Source: Rhodoblastus sp963704565 (GTDB lineage: Bacteria > Pseudomonadota > Alphaproteobacteria > Rhizobiales > Beijerinckiaceae). Taken from it: a DNA stretch of 64,000 bases. Made by a program: the position numbers and the translations under genes. The stretch is from NCBI GenBank assembly GCA_963704565.1, contig OY969917.1:2790001-2854000 (forward strand). Direction: 5' to 3'. Position 1 is the first letter of the stretch. Each line of letters opens with the position of its first letter. Positions 62,002 to 64,000 of the stretch are shown here, piece after piece. The notes under the pieces are model-generated. The model worked only from the letters and a program-made list of their open reading frames with translations, did not search any database and was not told the origin of the DNA.

Positions 62002-62552
62002 GCTTTCCGCGACAAGACCGATTTCAGTTTACAAAGCTGGCTCCGCGAAATGGCGACGCAACCGGCCGTTGGCGCATAATCGTCATGCGCGATATGGAGA
62101 AAAATGGCGCTTCCACGATTGCGCACGCGCGGCCGAAAATTGAAATCGACCACGCCTATCAGATCATAAAGGCCATCGTCACGCCAAAGGGCCTCGGCGC
62201 TGAAGCGATGAGGGAGCTGTACCAAACGATTGTAGGCGGGTGAGGCTGGATCGTCGCACCAGCCGGAGGATGTCGATATTCTATGGCAGCCGATATGCGA
62301 ACCGCGTGATCGGTCGAACCGAGCGCGCCAACTCACAATGTTATATCGCCCAACCGGTGTAACCGAATCGCCTTCCGCCCGCTTGACGCCAATGCCGTTT
62401 CGCCCGACGGCGCAGCGCATAGACAACGTTCCGACAGAAAGGATCGCGCGCGGCGGCGCCTTGGGTGCCGTAGGGAGTGAGCGGACGAATATTCGAGAAT
62501 GCCGCCGGCGCCCCGGCGCGTCGAAGATGTCCCTTTTTTTTCGCAATTCCAA
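61920..62552 (-). CDS. L,D-transpeptidase (YkuD) family protein
   Basis: A 210-residue protein whose core matches a compact L,D-transpeptidase catalytic domain. AVGRNGIGVKRAEGDSVTPVGRY opens the domain, RVRNRGSAIFLHIAHDDYAPTAGCVAIS closes it, with the catalytic cysteine in TAGC and the histidine about ten residues earlier. Such enzymes cross-link or modify peptidoglycan. No signal peptide is seen at the 62552 start, as in other members of this small-protein branch. The C-terminal about 27 residues overlap yggS on the other strand. Confidence 0.82.
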   Translation of the reverse strand: MELRKKRDIFDAPGRRRHSRIFVRSLPTAPKAPPRAILSVGTLSMRCAVGRNGIGVKRAEGDSVTPVGRYNIVSWRARFDRSRGSHIGCHRISTSSGWCDDPASPAYNRLVQLPHRFSAEALWRDDGLYDLIGVVDFNFRPRVRNRGSAIFLHIAHDDYAPTAGCVAISRSQLCKLKSVLSRKAQIFIGENCWRRSPKIAEPTRIRVAPS

Positions 62553-62874
62553 CCTATGTTAAAAATTGACCGAGCTTAGGTCGGCTGGATTCGCGTCCTT
62601 CAATTCCCACGGTTTGTGAAAACCCGAGGCCCTGATTGACATCACGAAGCGCAGTCCACCACTCAAATTATGATGTCCTTCGCGCGCTTTGATCAAGCAA
62701 TTTATCCGCCCGGATTTCGAACCACAATTGCGCTGCGTTGGCGACGCAGCAACAAAATATGGATGAGACGTCAAATTGCAGCCGGTTGATATCACATAAC
62801 GCGACACTCAGACCCACCTGTCAGAAGCATCCGCCAACGGGGAGCGAAGGGGCCGACTGGCTGGGAGCATAACG
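62553..62874. other. Intergenic region without a supported gene
   Basis: About 320 bases between the L,D-transpeptidase-family gene and olsB, both on the minus strand. A short minus-strand open frame (62559-62807, 82 residues) has no recognisable motif and no convincing ribosome-binding site. I see no repeat or RNA structure that stands out. Confidence 0.5.
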
Positions 62875-63822
62875 CTATAACGGCTTGCGCATGAGATCGT
62901 CTGGTCCGCCGAAATATTCAATATACCGGCCCTCGATTTCGACGATAGGCATGACGACAAAAACATCCGTAACGCCGAACTGCCGATCGACCACAGCGCC
63001 GTCGCCGAATTTGGCGCCAACGCGCATATAGCCTTTGACCAACGGGGGAAGCGCCGCCAACGCGCGCCTTTGGTCTATTGCTTCGCGAGCCAGGCGATCC
63101 ATAGCAACAAACCTATGCGGCAGCGGTCGCACAACCCATTCCGGCGACGCTTTGGCGAAGTGATGAAGAAAGCTAAGTTGCGCGGCCAACTGCGATGGAT
63201 CGGCGCCCTCAAGACTCGCACAACCGATCATCGCATCTACCTGGTAATATTTGACATAGGCCCAAATGCCCCGCCAAAGCATTTCAATCGTCTTTTTTCC
63301 TCGATATTCCGCTAAAACACAAGATCTACCTAATTCCAAAAAGCGCGATTGGGGATGGCGCGCCAGCAATGGCCCGATATCAAACTCCTGTGCGCTGTAG
63401 AAGCCGAAATTTTTTTGAGCCACTTCGTGCCGAAGAAGGCGATAGGCTCCTATGACTTTGGGTTTAAGCTTGCCAAACCGCTTTCGCGCTCCATGGTCGA
63501 TAACTAGAAGATGATCGCACACCTTGTCATAGCGGCAAATATCACGCCGAACCAAGGCTGCGGCGGCGTCAGGGATTGCTCCGCCTTCCTGAAAGAACAC
63601 TTTGTAACGCAGACGTTGCGCCTTCCTGATTTCCGATTTCTTCGTCGCCAGGCGCAACTCCAAGGATCCTGACCAGCCAAGACTCGGACCGAGCGCAGGC
63701 TTCGAATCCAGGGGCGGCAATTCCGAAATGCGCTGAAACCCGCGAGGCCCCCAGCCCATGGGCTTTTTCGCAAGGAACGGAAATTTCGACGAAAGACCAG
63801 CGACCACGGCCAATCCGTTCAT
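62875..63822 (-). CDS. Ornithine N-acyltransferase (OlsB-like)
   Basis: A 315-residue acyltransferase of the OlsB/hemolysin-like GNAT group, which transfers a 3-hydroxyacyl chain from ACP to ornithine to start ornithine-lipid synthesis. KAQRLRYKVFFQEGGAIPD begins the domain. CDHLLVIDHG, VIGAYRLLRHEVA, FYSAQEFDIGPLL, FLELGRSCVLAEYRGKKTIEMLWRGIW and IGCASLEGADP follow in order. The C-terminal LPPLVKGYMRVGAKFGDGAVVD is also typical. The ATG at 63822 is preferred over 63909. No olsA is visible nearby; it may lie beyond the window. Confidence 0.85.
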   Translation of the reverse strand: MNGLAVVAGLSSKFPFLAKKPMGWGPRGFQRISELPPLDSKPALGPSLGWSGSLELRLATKKSEIRKAQRLRYKVFFQEGGAIPDAAAALVRRDICRYDKVCDHLLVIDHGARKRFGKLKPKVIGAYRLLRHEVAQKNFGFYSAQEFDIGPLLARHPQSRFLELGRSCVLAEYRGKKTIEMLWRGIWAYVKYYQVDAMIGCASLEGADPSQLAAQLSFLHHFAKASPEWVVRPLPHRFVAMDRLAREAIDQRRALAALPPLVKGYMRVGAKFGDGAVVDRQFGVTDVFVVMPIVEIEGRYIEYFGGPDDLMRKPL

Positions 63823-64000
63823 GCAGGTGATCCTCGGAAATGACGACAGTCTCGACCGACGCGTTCCACCTCGCCAATTTCTCGCAGACGAGAAAACGAA
63901 AGTCAGCACTTACGCCCTCGATATACGCGACTCGATACGGAAATATGACAGATTTGGTAGGTGCTTTTCCAGCATCCGCAGCGCCTATTTCAGGTTGATC
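63823..64000. other. Upstream region of the OlsB-like gene at the window edge
   Basis: No gene is visible in these 178 bases. The sequence should include the promoter of the OlsB-like gene on the minus strand. The upstream frame of that gene stays open to 63909 but is not conserved in appearance. Confidence 0.4.

Noticed and set aside
62559..62807. 82-codon minus-strand open frame
   Set aside because: No motif, no ribosome-binding site, and unusual composition; treated as intergenic.

Overview
This window reads as a stretch of core chromosome from a fairly high-G+C alphaproteobacterium of the order Hyphomicrobiales (Rhizobiales). That placement is inferred from gene content and order, not from a search: hisS-hisZ-hisG, dnaK-dnaJ-pmtA-pyrF-dapB-gpmA, ffh-rpsP-rimM-trmD, rho-mnmE-mnmG-rsmG-parA-parB, a plant/alphaproteobacterial-type glutamate-cysteine ligase, an OlsB-like ornithine acyltransferase and a heat-shock promoter of the alphaproteobacterial RpoH form. 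The Beijerinckiaceae/Methylocystaceae side of the order is my best guess.

Layout. 0-10.5 kb: thrC overlapping an M16 peptidase, a RimJ-type acetyltransferase, a large membrane GGDEF-EAL protein with degenerate motifs, yqgE, a DsbD-alpha-like secreted protein, rsmE, a tiny exported protein and gshA. 10.6-17.8 kb: a Kef-type antiporter carrying an in-frame palindromic insertion, ispH, a 2OG-Fe(II) oxygenase, a membrane histidine kinase, a GST and a uracil-DNA glycosylase-family protein. 17.8-22.2 kb: two TadE/TadG-like pseudopilin genes, dnaA, then about 1 kb of A+T-richer DNA with transposase remnants, ending at tRNA-Thr(CGT). 22.3-37 kb: trmD-rimM-rpsP-ffh; an acyl-CoA ligase coupled to a probable ETF-beta lysine methyltransferase; MaoC; a HAD phosphatase; the his operon; a persulfide-dioxygenase-like MBL protein behind a dyad operator; gpmA, dapB, pyrF. 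37-48 kb: an IS200/IS605-type element between pyrF and pmtA, dnaJ, dnaK, ompW, an unknown secreted protein, a fused ABC exporter, ribF and a 3-hydroxybutyrate dehydrogenase. 48-64 kb: ispG, rho, a perfect parS palindrome, mnmE, mnmG, rsmG (with a second parS inside it), parA, parB, then leuS-lptE-holA on the other strand, yggS, an L,D-transpeptidase-family gene and olsB.

How it fits together. Having dnaA, parA, parB and two parS sites within about 37 kb puts the window in the origin-proximal, centromere-bearing part of the chromosome, although I see no convincing DnaA-box cluster. Most genes are housekeeping: MEP isoprenoid synthesis (ispG, ispH), threonine, histidine and lysine synthesis, tRNA modification, protein folding and secretion. 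The accessory features are small: one intact IS200-like element, one decayed IS3-like end, and one palindromic repeat that sits inside a reading frame. No CRISPR array, prophage, toxin-antitoxin pair or recognisable defence system was seen.
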